NCBI RefSeq assembly: GCF_030867145.1
Contig: NC_134419.1
Location: 5,545,501 to 5,609,500 of the forward strand
Direction: 5' to 3'
Length of the DNA stretch: 64,000 nt
Source: Opisthocomus hoazin
Taxonomy: Eukaryota > Chordata > Aves > Opisthocomiformes > Opisthocomidae
The notes under the pieces were generated by a model. It searched no databases and was not told the DNA's origin. It saw only the letters and a program-made list of their open reading frames with translations. A program made the translations under genes and the position numbers. This document shows, one piece after another, positions 53,501 to 63,437 of the stretch (its first letter is position 1; each line of letters opens with the position of its first letter).

Positions 53501-56500
53501 TGTGGTCCTTGAGCATTCATGAGAATGGCCAGAACAAAGACCATAAGAAATAGAAGAAGTTCAGAGAAGTCTAGCTAATAACACTGGGAGATGATGGTTG
53601 TGGGGAGCAGCCAGAGCCAGATGAATTATTCTGGTGGACTGGACCCACCCCACGGTCTCCAGGTTGGAAACACCCCGTTTAAAGCAGAAAGTTGTGAACA
53701 GAGAATTTCTAGTGGTTTTCTAACCTTTTCTTCTCATTTCCTCTTTATTTATGACAAGGATGTACTCAAAGACGCCTCCCATAGTGCCAGATGTCATGAA
53801 GTGGGTGCCGTAGTCGTTGATGAATTTGGCGTACATGCCATAGTTGTAGGTGTCGGGAAGCTCCCACAGGGAGAGCAGCACGTCTTCATCCAGAACGATG
53901 TTGTCCCTCCTCATCTTGAAATGAGCTGTCTGCACCTTTGTCGTACCTCTAATGAATCCAACCTCCTGCAGGTAAAGAAAACAGGAGCTGCCACTCAACA
54001 TACAGGAAAAAAAAAAAAAAAGTAATTTCTAGTCCTTAGTTTTGCAGAGGAAAGCCTGAATCTGTGACTGTCAGTGCGTGCTGAAGGCGTGAAACCCAGC
54101 CCTGGTTTAAATGAAATCAGTGGTAATGCGTTTACAGGCAGTGTCTCTTTCTCGTGTGGCTGTATGAGGTGGAGGGCAGAGCCCTGGGTTTGGATGCTAT
54201 AGAGGTTTTTTATTGATGTTAGAATATGATCAGAATCGGGCTCCGCATGATTCCCCTCCATTTCTCTTTCTTTTTTCTGCCTTCTTTTCTTTGCTGTTTA
54301 TTCCCTTTTGCTTTTTTCACAGCCTCAACCAGTGATGCAGGACAAGGGGTCGTGGCAAGCCCAGCCCAGCCCGGCACTGGGGGGACACCCTGGCCAGGAA
54401 GGTGCTGACGGGGGGAGGATCTCCTGGATATACCTGGATATTCCACCAGATCCACGAATCCTCTTCTGGATCAGCCACTGTCCCAGACAAGGCTCCAACA
54501 CAACCAGAACAGCCCTTTAAAGGATTCCTTCAATAATTGATCATCGTTTAGCTGCAAACATCATGTGAGTCTAGACAAGGGCACAGTAAATACTATAATG
54601 GTGCCCATTTCAAACAGCTTTTAAGGGCATTTCAACTCAGAACACCATCAAAGTAATTCTTCTTTATTGTTTTCTGTCAGCAGCCACGAGAGAAGTGGAG
54701 ACGGGGCACGGTAAATGTGGGAAATAGCAGCACTCGTGTTATTAGACTGGAAAGAGGTCGTCACAGCTAGTCCATGATGCAAACTCACTGTGAGAAATGC
54801 ACTCTATTATTGGGTACTCTTCTACTCAGCCCGGTGTTTTAACCTCTCATAAAAAGTAGCATATTGGCCCATCATAAGACAGCTTGTATTAATTTGAACA
54901 AGATATATCTGCTGCCGGAGATCATTCCCTGAGGACAACTGTTTTGATCAACATCTTGATATTTCCTCCTCCCTCATCATCATTTTAAGCATTTTTTTAT
55001 TTATGTGCTTAATGTAGCCATGAAACACGATGGGGTGAGATGACATGTGTTGTGGTACTTCGTAATTCAATTTTATTCCCACTCCCTGTTTGCTAAAACG
55101 TAATAAGAACAACAAAGAGGATTACTAATGATCATACATTTGCAATTACATGAACAAATTAAGGTACAATTACTATGTGTTAAAAAAGGCATTTGAGAGA
55201 ATAAACTGACATAAGTTACAGCCAGACCATGCGATGCACAGATGACACGACTGAAGCATATGCATCATTGATTTCTATTTTTTTTTTACCTTTGCAGTGT
55301 ATTGTGTGAAATTCTTCAGGGATCCTTTGCCACCCGATAAAGTGAAGCCCAAGTCTAACTGGAAAGCTGATTCTCCAGGCCCAATTCCAATGGTAAAGCC
55401 TTTTGTTTTGAATTTATCACTTTTAAGGGCATCAAGCAGATCCTTTGAATCATCATAAAACTCAAAAGTGAATCCAGAATCAGCATAAGCCTAAAGTGAA
55501 AGGAGCAGACAGTAATTTTTCAGGTACTTTCTTTCCTTTTTAATCTCTATAAGGAGCTGATGGTGCCTCTGTTGAAGCCTGTGATGCTCCTGACAGCACC
55601 ATCACTGACTTCAGTCAATATGGAATAAAGAATTTAGTCCCATGCCATTTCATCTGGAAATATGTGAGAAATGTGGATAAAGCCATGCATTTTGCTTCTT
55701 CAGGCAGGGCAAAGGTTTGTGTTTAGCCACTCAAAGCAGCACCATTACAGGCAGGCCTGGTAATGGTGCTTATTAAGCTAGCTTGACACTTCCCATTATA
55801 AAACCCTCCTTCCAGTTCCTTACAGCTCTGCCAAATCCTAACGATTTGGAGTGAGTTTTTTCTCTCAAGCCTGCTTCTGGATGAATTTATTTAGGAAAAA
55901 ATTCAGCAGCGGTGATGCAGCCACTGGCAATGGCAACACTAGAAAACAAACATCATTTTGCCTGGGTTTTAGAGCAGTGACCTTTTCCTTGACAGCTCTG
56001 CTTTGCCGGCCTGTGGAATTGAGCAGCCTTGCTGAATCTGGTCTGTGCCATTTGCCATCTCTATACAAAGCTGGCTAAATTACCAACACTGAAAAAAAAA
56101 TCTCACATCATCATCAGTGTCTTCCTGGACCCTGGTGGGTAGAAGCTCCTGAGTCAAGATGCCTATGGGGCATGCTCAAGCATCCCTCCGTGCCTGACCG
56201 TGGTGCAGATGTCCTTCCACTGCTAGCAGCAGATAAAGGGGACAAGAAAATGTAGTCCATGTGATGGGTCTCTCTGGGTTCAGACTGGGGCCTAGGCAGC
56301 ACAGGAGAGTCTTGCTTGCTGGGAGGACATGAAAGCCACTTGCATTTAGCTGGTGGCTGTAATATTCCCCTGGAATAACGTGTGTTTCATTCATTCATTG
56401 CAAAAAGCCTGGTAAATGTTTAACAACGTGGCCAAGGCACCCACTTACGACATGGGAGACCCAGGTTGAATTCCTGCTCTACTTAGTTCAATCTCCAACA

Positions 56501-59500
56501 TCAGATGTGCCTCCCCCTCCCCCATACGTGTTGTGATACATGGTTATGGCTTTCAGGATCTTTGCCTCACTCAGAATTTGGATTTATGTCCCTTGTAGCC
56601 ATTCCATATACTTAAAATGCTTTCAAAGATTGAACCAGTAGCATTGTTCCCGTTTTACACATAGCCAGCTTCATCCCTATGGGGGGCAAGTGGCTTGCGC
56701 AAGCTCTGCAGCTCATTAATAGCAGAATTTAGAGAAAACCCATTTCTCTTGGCTCTGACTAGGCCAGAGTGAGCAGTGGGGATGCCTGGGTGATAAAGCA
56801 CGTTAGTTCCTTGACATGCCGTAAAACAGCATTTATATTATTGATTGCTTGTTATCTTGGGGACAGCTGGAGAAATGTACCTTGAAAGACAACCTGTAGT
56901 GAATGATAAAATGTACATAATGTACTTATAGGAAGTTTGGCTTTTAGCTGGGAAAACATTGCTGAATTTGACCACCCAAAGTACTTACTAGGAATTGGTA
57001 TATGTGAAAGTTGTAAGGTTTGCGGAAATACTTCTCGTCGTCTCCATAGTACAGATGTTCACATGCAGCGTCGTACTTCAGCTCCCGCCACTCACCGTTG
57101 TAGACATACTCACAGTGGCCTCCAAAAAAATAAGGATCATATATGTACTGGCTCTCTTCTTGTGTTAGAATATTGTATCTTGGAAAGAAATAGCATTCAG
57201 AAAGTTATCCATAGCTCCCATTTTATTTCCCCAACAGTCTCTGTCACTGTGTCTATTCTCCTGACACTATATGTTATCTCTCTGTCTATGACTCTGAACT
57301 GAGATAGCACCTAAAGTGTAAGGTTTGAGTCTGTTCTCCTTGCTCTCTCATCCCCAAAGCTAACTGGAGACAAACAGCCACTTTATATCCAAGACATTGG
57401 TTCGGACTCATATGCTAGAGATGGGAGAAATCAGTTAAATTCTCCAGTCCACGCTGGAGAGTACAGTTATGAAAGTCCCAATGTCCTGGAATTCCTCCAG
57501 GTCCCCCATGAGTCTCTCGCAGCCTAATGCATCTCACTGTCACAAAGCATTTCCTGGCATTCCCTGTAATTGTTTTCTATCTTAATTGCATCTTCTTCCT
57601 TTTAATAATGGTCCCATTTCTCAGAGGAGTTCGCACCCTCCCTAGACTTGCAGTCTGCTTGTGCTTTGCCAAGTCTCTCGCTTATTATTTCCTTACGCCT
57701 CTTTCTTCCTGCTCTCCAGCCATCACAGCTGCTGCCCTCTGAAATCCCGCCTGTTATTTAATATTCCCTGTAATTCCATGGCCCAAAATGAAAGCATTAT
57801 TCAAACTAGACAGCAGCATTGCTCCTCACTATGGGGAATCGTCTTTAAGACTAAGATAGTGAATGCTATTGCTTTTGTGTGTTTTGCGGGAGAAACATAT
57901 CAGAAAACAGCATTAAATGGGGTGTTTGGTGAAAATTATTGTAGGTCTTGAAAAACTTTTGATGGGCTCTCTCAGGCCCTTGGGCCAGAGAGACATTTGT
58001 CTCATGGACTCCAAAGAGAGCTGGATCCAGCTGATGGAAAAGTTATCTAATGGCTGACTACAGTCTCCTACTGTAGCCCATGTTCTCCAAGTGAAACGAA
58101 GCAGTATTTTGCTTAAAACACAAGATTTAAAACAAGAATGTCACAACAGACAATTTGCCTTTCGAGTTGCTCTGGATTCCTCTTTTGCGTGTGCTGCCGA
58201 ACCAAACTTTGAAACTGAACAGGGTAACAGTTTTTCATGGATAGGAGTGTTTACCCTGCATAGATTCGTGTGGAGCTCAGGCCCTCTGCCTTGCATCTGT
58301 GCTCTGAAGTCCTAAATCCTGGAGTTCAATGTTTACCTGAAGGGTGAATGCCACCAGGATGCTGCATCTCCAGAGTCTACTGTTTGCTTTAATATATTGC
58401 TTTTATCAGCTGCAGAAAGCTGTAAGATAACTGGGATATATTTTTACATAAGTATAAAGGGGACATCACAAGTACAGAGTGGCTGGGAGAGGCCAAGGTC
58501 AGATAGTAAGTTAGAGACAGAATTTGAAGTAGAAGCTGGGATGGACCCTCCTGCCTCCCTCCGTGCTACCCACGGTTGGGTGGGACAGTAGCTCTCCTTT
58601 GGGCTTTGTGCAGCACACTACCAATTCATGGAGCACTGCTGTTAGTAGGGAGGAGCAACATGAAAACCAAAACCTGAAGCCAGTTTTGATTGTGACAGTA
58701 GCAGCTTTTGAGAAATCACTTACCCTTGGGCTGCTTTTTCAGACCCTGGGATTGGGAACAGATGTTCACAAGGGCTTTCAATATCTTCGTCCTCACAGTT
58801 TTCCTCATCAGACCCATCTCTGCAGTCTCGCTCTCCGTTGCACACAAGATGCCGTTTAATACAACGACCTGAAGTGCACAGGTACAGGTGATCGCTTATC
58901 TGCCTTTCAGAAAACCTTTTTGGCAGCTTGCACTGATTGTGCTGGTTTCCACCCCTGTCTCAGGGCCACAAGAAATCAGGCTGGGTGTTAAACGCAGTGC
59001 TCTTCCGTTGCGAGCTTGCTTTTCCCAGCTCCTTGGGGGAGGTTTTCCTTTCCCACCTGGAGCAAGCACAGCTTGGAGTCCAAGCCTGCTGCTCACTTGG
59101 GCTCCCATGAGATGGGAATCAAGTAGAGGTAACCTCACTGGACTGATTTCATCATCTACGATCACACTTTGGGAAGGGAGCTATGGGAAGCAATAGATTC
59201 TCCACTTGGCTTAGCGAAGTCAACTCTGCCTGGTTAAAGCGTGTTTTTGCCTCTTCCCATTGCAGGAGGTATTTGGGGAGTTTATTGCAATAATTATAGC
59301 TCAGGAATGGATGTTGGCAGGAAGGGCAGCTTTTGCTTCTGGGAGTAAGGAGAAAGCCTTGACATGACATTCATGGCAGGAGGGAACTGGTACTGCTGCA
59401 CTTGCCTCAATGGAGTGACGATGACCTGCTCCAGCTGAGGAGCTGGTCACAGACCTGGTGTGTATTTCTAAGTTTCAACAGGGTTTTCATTAAATGCTCA

Positions 59501-62500
59501 AGATGGGAGTTTGAGCCATTTGTGTCAAACCTAAAATCTGTCAAGGCTAGTCAAACTTTCAGAGAACAGCCGTATTATATCCCAATCCTCAGAGCTAGGC
59601 ATAGCTAAAAATAAACAAATGACCCCAACAGATTGCTAGTTGGATTCATGATAGAAGTATGTCTTCTGCAGGGGGAGAAAGTGGGGCATCGTGGGAGCGG
59701 TGGTGCCCAGGGAGGGGAGCATGAGCATGTAGTACAGCAGTTGGAATAGAGTATTTCTATTCTCTTTGTTCCACTGAAAAATTAACCTTTTCCATGTCAC
59801 ACAGCCTTCTTTTCTACCCAAATCTAAGCGTAACATGTATGGATTTCTGTAAAAGTGGGAGGTAAAAACAAAGATGGGGAAATCTCCTGCTTTGCTTTGC
59901 ACTGGTTGACCGTGCTGCTGGCTGGGCCGAACACATTTTGGCAAAGCTCTGCCCGTGGCAGGGGACTGAAACCATCCCAGGTCTGTCCAGCCAGGACTGA
60001 AACCTCTTTGGCAGGAGTTCATGCCCAGTTCACTCACCCGTTTCCTCGCACCGAAAGTCCTGCCCACAGCCCGGGGGTCCCGTGCAGGTCGTCTCAGCAC
60101 GGCAAGCTTGCTCGCCCCAGAGGTGCCCCGTGCATCGCTGCCCCGCGAACCCCGCCGGCTGCACCAGCCTCCGGTACCGGTGCTGAACCGCGCAAGAGAG
60201 AAAAACACCGCCAACACCCAACTTGTATCCTCCAGAGCTATCACCTCCACAGGCTGTAAAGCAATTAAAACTGTCGCTTTTATCTATATTGTTATTTTTT
60301 TGTGTGGCCCAAAGACTTTGCATGTGATAAATGGAAAAGGAGAGCCAGCAGAGAGGTGGGAGCTCACAAGATTTGCCTGAAGTTCATACAAGTGAATTGG
60401 GGGAGGGGGCTGGGATGACTGTTTTTAAAAATCTCTTCCCTATTTTATACCTTGGAAATAATACGGAATTTTTCCAGTTACACACGCTTTGTCCTGGAAT
60501 ATAACAGGCTCAGATGGACACAGACACTAATTACAACACTGATCCTGCAACATTTCTGACGGATTATTAATAAGAATTGCTGCTCTTTAAACTAGGAAAA
60601 ATAAAAGGAAAGAGAGAAGAGCCAAATCATTTGCTGACTATAAGCATAGGAACAAAAAATGCAGGGATATAAACTGAGTAGAAAGCAAAATTATGTCAGG
60701 TTTTTGAAAATAAATTCTTGAATTATGAAGACATATGTGAAATGATATAAAAAATTGAGAACAGGAGCTGATGAATGAAGGCTGCTTTTAATTTCTTTTC
60801 CCTGGAATATTTGCATGAAGAATCAGGGGATACTTAATTAAATCTGAGACAGAAAAGGAAGAAAGTCTTGGGCAAATATTCTGGCCTGATTCTTCCACTA
60901 TTTGCCTTGATTTTGCATTTTGCTGTTCTGCTGCCTTAAACGAATTTATTCCCCAGTTTACACCAGGGTAAGAGCCTCTCTAGTAGAAGAGCATCTCCAT
61001 CATACTTGGATGAGTTTACTGGATGCTTCAGAATGATGAATATGTATAATATATATAATTAATGTGTGTACATCCTCATCACAGACACATCTGAAGATAA
61101 ATGAATACATTACGGTGGAGTCTTACTTTTTTCTCTTGGCAAGGAAAGCAATCAGTCCATCCTGACCACTGGCTCAGCTGACAGTCGATGGGAGCTGGAG
61201 AATTAACATCTCTGCTGCTTCTTCTAAGGAGGGGAAGAGATAGCGGTCTAAGGTCTTTGAAGCTGTGTTTTAAGGAGGGCTGGAGGCTAGCAGGGAGAAA
61301 TCTGTGTGTGTGTTTTTCCAGCAGGAACCTATTTTGTAGGAAATGGGAAGCATCCCTTAGCAGGGATGGGTGCTACCATCTGAGATGCCCCGTCCAAGTG
61401 TTCACCATCAGAACTGGTCAGGGGCAGCAGGTGCAGGACCTGAGGATTTTGTCTTGGGGTTCTTGCTCTCCCAGGAGATCCTAGCCCTTTCCAATAGATA
61501 GATTGTAATAAAATATTTGTAGATCATATATGTAAGACCAAACGCACTGAGTAAACAGAAGGAATGTCGAGAAGAGAGATTATAAGAAAAGGCTTCTTTT
61601 CTGGCTTTCTTCTCAGAAGCACATCACAAACTCCAGGAATAGTGATGTTTATCACCTTGGACCTGTTCTGAAGTCTATTGGTTTCTCTTTTTTTACACCA
61701 TGGTGAACTCATGGTCAGTATTTTTCCAGACAAGCACGAAATTAGGGTCTGTCTGAGTCCCATGGCCTTTGTGGAGTGGTGGGAATGGCTGTACCATCAG
61801 CGCTGAGAAGGCAAGGTACAAAGCCGTGTTGACTGTGGGATTTTGTTGGTTGACTATTTCTAAGAGGAAATGCATAAATTCCGGGAAGAACGAAAACACG
61901 AGAGGAAGAGTATAAAAGCAGAAAATAGCAAGGGTACTGTATTGCAATGGCCCTTGGATCGGACTCTCTGCACAGACAGTGAATATCATTACACAACAGC
62001 AAGAAAATACTTCTCTTGCCTCCCAGCCCAGTCATTATGATCGCTATTTCTGTCCCTACTCCTACAATATTTATTTATATAATGTATTTCTTTGTCTTGA
62101 GGAGCAATCTGTGGCATATCTGTACAACTCTGTGTTTGCCACAGCCTTCGAAGCATTTTGAGGGGCTATTCTGAGCCAAAATATCATTATTATTTTGGTG
62201 ATTAACTAATGAGCAGTCTGTTTTACTTCCGAGACTGCAGTCCAAAGAGAAATATTGATAATTAGCAGAGGTACGGAGCACACTGGGGATTCATCAGAGG
62301 CTGTAGAAGAGAGACTACCAAATGAAAGCCGCAACGGCTCAGCAAAGGAGCTCGTGGATGCAGATCAGTGCGTGAGATAAAAAGCCACCATGTCTCCAGG
62401 AAAACAACAGGAGCCTGCAGACAGACACGGGGCTGGGGGACACGCATGTATTGATGCCTTTTCGCTCTGACAGGAGGATTTGTGGGCTGTATCCTTCAGC

Positions 62501-63437
62501 ACTTCACAAAGTACTTAATTGGCTCACCTTCGATTGGATTTTACATTTACCTCTTCATTATTCTGCCTTGTTTGATAAGTTCATCAAACATCAAAAATCT
62601 CGTCTTTGTTCATTTTCAAAAGGGATTATCGGAATAAGCCTTCATAATTAAGTGTATCACTACTGCATTTTTTTTTCTTTCCGCCTTCTCCTTGTCTCCA
62701 CGTTCCAATTATCACTGATACCTTTTTTTGATCCTTCTAAATCATATTTGCCTTTAGAACAAGCCTGAAATTAATAGCTGTAGAAAAAAAATGCAACCAT
62801 TTTCCTCTTATGACACTATAGCTTTAGAAAACTTGTTTATTCCATTCCTTCAAAGCCTAAATGACACTTGTATAGTGTTAATAATATTGTTCAGGGGAAA
62901 AAATAGAAGTATGAGGATCTGACTTGGATTGAAAATTGGGTTATAAGCATGCACTTCCTAACTTCACATTGTCAAATGCAGAATAATAATAATGGAAAAG
63001 AATATGAAAAATATTCACTTGTGAATAATTCTGTATAGAAAATTCATTCCAAGTGTCCAAAACCAGTATGGTGATTTTTGTAAAGAAGTTTAAGAAGGCT
63101 TAACAGTCATCTGTAAAAGAAAAACCATTGTGCAAACAGTTCCTATAAGAAGGAATTACGATGCCTAGCCTGGGCTTTGGACAACTGCCAATATTTTTTT
63201 TTCTGGTAGCTGTTTACAGAGAACACAGTGTGCACATGCCTCAAGTCAGGACAAAATTGATGGGCGACCAACCTGCCCGTAATTTCTATATGTAAAGTTG
63301 TTGGGGGGACAGACTTACCTCTGGGAAGGCAATGCCTCCAGCTCCCTGCGTGCTGTAGCCGTGGCCTGACGTGCCGTTAAAGCCAGCCAGCATACAGAGA
63401 GAATCAGAGGAGAAAGCGGGCACAGGCTCCACCGCAT
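44434..63437 (-). CDS. C8A: Complement component C8 alpha chain (whole gene, 11 coding exons)
   Basis: C8 alpha is the first subunit of the membrane attack complex to enter the lipid bilayer. It pairs with C8 gamma by a disulfide and with C8 beta, and primes C9 polymerisation. Eleven exons with GT..AG introns and continuous phase join to 1800 nt, or 599 residues (human 584). Order: signal peptide in exon 1; basic propeptide QRRSSR; TSP1 with W59-x-x-W62; LDLRa about 113-145; an insertion in early MACPF carrying C208, aligned with the human cysteine that binds C8 gamma; MACPF signature YGTHF at 351-355; sequon NFT at 292-294; EGF-like 512-545; second TSP1 from about 554 ending in C599. The insertion with C208, absent from C8B, is what marks this gene as alpha. 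Start codon 63437-63435 is the only ATG giving a signal peptide in the correct phase. No disabling change was seen. Confidence 0.97.
44586..46567. other. C8A: C8A intron 10
   Basis: About 2 kb. No mobile element or additional exon recognised. Confidence 0.55.
46568..46790 (-). CDS. C8A: C8A coding exon 10 (MACPF end and whole EGF-like segment)
   Basis: 223 nt, acceptor TCCTACACAG, donor GTAAGA. Encodes [31 protein letters not shown] and the EGF-like cysteines through ACEQT. Its length equals C8B exons 10 and 11 added together. Confidence 0.98.
46791..48971. other. C8A: C8A intron 9
   Basis: About 2.2 kb. No clear repeat or gene. Several frames up to 152 codons at 47.9-48.7 kb lack motifs and splice support. 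Confidence 0.5.
48972..49129 (-). CDS. C8A: C8A coding exon 9 (MACPF)
   Basis: 158 nt, acceptor ACTTTTCAG, donor GTAAGG. Encodes [20 protein letters not shown] and [15 protein letters not shown], very close to human. Confidence 0.97.
49822..49950 (-). CDS. C8A: C8A coding exon 8 (MACPF, second helical cluster)
   Basis: 129 nt, acceptor CTGTTTTGCAG, donor GTATGA. Encodes [16 protein letters not shown] and [13 protein letters not shown], aligning with human SRDITTC and DHCKKFGGGKT; this is among the less conserved exons. Same length as C8B exon 8. Confidence 0.93.
49951..53724. other. C8A: C8A intron 7, the longest intron of either gene
   Basis: 3.8 kb. Contains a possible ancient repeat at 50.76-50.9 kb and a long AT-rich stretch at about 51.3-51.7 kb with homeodomain-like ATTA motifs that could be a conserved non-coding element. 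No coding exon seen. Confidence 0.5.
50758..50905. repeat. Possible ancient MIR-like repeat relic
   Basis: GACCTTAAAGTGTTTTGCAAA, a CCGGTATTGAAAGGGG-type core and the end near CTGAACTGCCTCGCC follow the order of the reverse complement of a tRNA-derived SINE family frequent in sauropsid genomes. Strongly diverged. Confidence 0.35.
53725..53965 (-). CDS. C8A: C8A coding exon 7 (MACPF signature)
   Basis: 241 nt, acceptor TTACCTGCAG, donor GTTAGA (weaker than consensus). Encodes [31 protein letters not shown] and the GG hinge MGGVFEY. Same length as C8B exon 7. A 15-A run (T15 in the transcript sense) lies about 40 bp upstream of the acceptor. Confidence 0.98.
53966..55289. other. C8A: C8A intron 6
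   Basis: 1.3 kb. The part from about 54.5 to 55.25 kb is AT-rich, free of recognisable repeats and a candidate conserved non-coding stretch; the rest is unremarkable. Confidence 0.5.
54007..54021. repeat. A homopolymer (15 bp) near C8A exon 7 acceptor
   Basis: In the sense of C8A this is a T15 run in intron 6, 42-56 bp upstream of exon 7. It may contribute to the polypyrimidine tract. Confidence 0.9.
55290..55490 (-). CDS. C8A: C8A coding exon 6 (MACPF, first membrane-insertion segment)
   Basis: 201 nt, phase 0 at both ends, acceptor TTTCACTTTAG, donor GTAAAA. Encodes [15 protein letters not shown] and [11 protein letters not shown], plus a possible N-glycosylation site NFT (292-294). Confidence 0.95.
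56415..56490 (+). repeat. Possible tRNA-derived SINE head (MIR-like)
   Basis: GGCCAAGGCACCCACTTACG and GGGAGACCCAGGTTGAATTC resemble the pol III promoter-bearing head of MIR-like SINEs of amniotes; the second block covers the degraded B box (GGTTCAAATCC type). In C8A intron 5. Confidence 0.4.
56640..56770. repeat. Possible MIR-like SINE relic, second segment
   Basis: CCCGTTTTACACATAGCC, AAGTGGCTTGCGCAAGCTCT and a block ending TTCTCTTGGCTCTGACT follow the order of the conserved core of the same SINE type in reverse orientation. Distinct from the head at 56415 because the orientation differs. Confidence 0.35.
56989..57178 (-). CDS. C8A: C8A coding exon 5 (MACPF start with C8-gamma-binding insertion)
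   Basis: 190 nt, acceptor TTTCTTTCCAAG, donor GTAAGT. Encodes YNILTQEE, then [16 protein letters not shown], then the insertion [17 protein letters not shown], whose cysteine (C208) aligns with the human residue disulfide-linked to C8 gamma, and RKPYNF. Confidence 0.97.
57480..57660. repeat. Possible old CR1-like relic in C8A intron 4
   Basis: ATCTCACTGTCACAAAGCAT and ATTGCATCTTCTTCCTTTTA recall an ancient CR1/L3 3' region in reverse orientation. Weak, from memory only. Confidence 0.25.
58724..58868 (-). CDS. C8A: C8A coding exon 4 (LDLRa core)
   Basis: 145 nt, acceptor GCACTTCAG, donor GTAAGT. Encodes [21 protein letters not shown], with the calcium-binding acidic residues kept, and the linker [11 protein letters not shown]. 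Confidence 0.97.
60038..60182 (-). CDS. C8A: C8A coding exon 3 (TSP1 end, LDLRa start)
   Basis: 145 nt, acceptor GCGCGGTTCAG, donor GTGAGT. Encodes [12 protein letters not shown] and [11 protein letters not shown], matching human in spacing. The exon is notably GC-rich. Confidence 0.96.
61127..61223 (-). CDS. C8A: C8A coding exon 2 (propeptide end, TSP1 start)
   Basis: 97 nt, acceptor CTTCCCCTCCTTAG, donor GTAAGA. Encodes [14 protein letters not shown] then [18 protein letters not shown], nearly identical to human around the TSP1 tryptophans. Confidence 0.95.
61224..63318. other. C8A: C8A intron 1
   Basis: 2.1 kb between the signal-peptide exon and exon 2. AT-rich towards its 5' part (about 62.6-63.2 kb). 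No mobile element or extra exon recognised. Confidence 0.55.
63319..63437 (-). CDS. C8A: C8A coding exon 1 (signal peptide)
   Basis: 119 nt, ends in phase 2 at a consensus donor GTAAGT. Encodes 39 residues beginning [20 protein letters not shown], a classic signal peptide, then [18 protein letters not shown]. The last two bases AG join the first base of exon 2 to give arginine. Its frame is too short to stand out as an ORF, and a longer frame on the same strand (63286-63702) overlies it. Confidence 0.88.

Noticed and set aside
59636-60250. 204-codon minus-strand frame
   Set aside because: Overlaps C8A exon 3 in a different frame; GC-rich composition keeps it open.
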